From NCBI GenBank assembly GCA_021202205.1, contig JAJQDJ010000273.1, positions 1 through 5,037 on the forward strand: 5,037 nt of DNA. Direction: 5' to 3'. The notes under the pieces are model-generated. The model saw nothing but the letters and a program-made list of their open reading frames with translations. It did no database searches and had not been told where the DNA came from. This stretch comes from Erysipelotrichaceae bacterium. GTDB lineage: Bacteria > Bacillota_I > Bacilli_A > Erysipelotrichales > Coprobacillaceae. Every line of letters starts with the position of its first letter. The first letter of the stretch is position 1. The translations under genes and the position numbers were made by a program. Below, in pieces: positions 4,990 through 5,037 of this stretch.

Positions 4990-5032
4990 GGTAGTGTCAA
5001 AGCTTGGTATAATATTTAGGCTTTTCACTACC
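4990..5032. repeat. Two-part hairpin at the window edge
   Basis: GGTAGTG (4990-4996) pairs with CACTACC (5026-5032), and inside it AAAGC (4999-5003) pairs with GCTTT (5020-5024), leaving a 2:1 bulge and a 16-nt loop. It lies upstream of the lipoprotein gene. On the minus strand no U-run follows. On the plus strand the window ends 5 bases later. It may be a terminator of a plus-strand gene outside the window, a leader structure, or the end of a mobile element. On the minus strand a TTGACA (5001-4996) falls in the hairpin, but no good -10 box lies at the right distance. The rest of 4943-5037 shows no gene. Confidence 0.5.
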
Positions 5033-5037
5033 TGTTC

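Noticed and set aside
4951..5019. Short plus-strand frame ending THYGSVKAWYNI before a stop, as a possible transposase tail
   Set aside because: The frame is only about 22 codons long from its Met, has an upstream stop, and shows no family motif; the link to a mobile element rests only on the nearby hairpin.

Overview
The window is AT-rich and every supported gene lies on the minus strand. It looks like a low-GC Gram-positive (Bacillota) anaerobe. The desulfoferrodoxin, rubrerythrin and rubredoxin genes point to a strict anaerobe, and the overall flavour (AGGAGG-type ribosome binding sites, this ferredoxin family beside rubrerythrin) suggests a gut Erysipelotrichia- or Clostridia-like organism. 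The lineage is an inference from style, not a search result.

Layout, in the direction of transcription (right to left). At 4990-5032 there is a strong two-part hairpin at the window edge, with no gene assigned. A small lipoprotein of unknown function lies at 4616-4942. A recognisable promoter at 4576-4604 precedes a two-gene unit: a HAD-family hydrolase (3886-4545) whose stop overlaps by 4 nt the start of an S66 LD-carboxypeptidase (3080-3889). This unit ends in an intrinsic terminator (3068-3101) that reaches into the end of the carboxypeptidase gene. A consensus-like promoter (TTGACA, 17 bp, TAAGAT at 3028-3056), overlapped by a 20-bp imperfect palindrome, then drives a tightly packed four-gene unit: a DUF134/NifX-like regulator with a His/Cys-rich tail (2259-3005), a double-rubredoxin protein (1610-2243, frameshifted), a ferredoxin-rubrerythrin fusion (462-1610) and desulfoferrodoxin (71-450, frameshifted). 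A perfect 9-bp hairpin at 1-22 probably ends it.

Functionally the four-gene unit reads as an oxygen and ROS defence operon. Desulfoferrodoxin would reduce superoxide to hydrogen peroxide. Rubrerythrin would reduce peroxide to water. The rubredoxin and ferredoxin domains would carry the electrons. The DUF134/NifX-like protein may sense metal or Fe-S status and control the unit. As written, the operon encodes five rubredoxin/desulforedoxin-type FeCys4 sites, two cysteine clusters for [4Fe-4S] centres and two catalytic iron sites.

Two things stand out. First, two domain fusions (ferredoxin to rubrerythrin, DUF134 to NifX-like) each carry a good Shine-Dalgarno and ATG exactly at the domain junction, so each may yield both a long and a short protein. 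Second, two of the four genes are frameshifted inside a metal-binding domain, and desulfoferrodoxin also has Leu where an iron-ligand His is expected. This is either operon decay or an assembly problem, and read-level data would decide.
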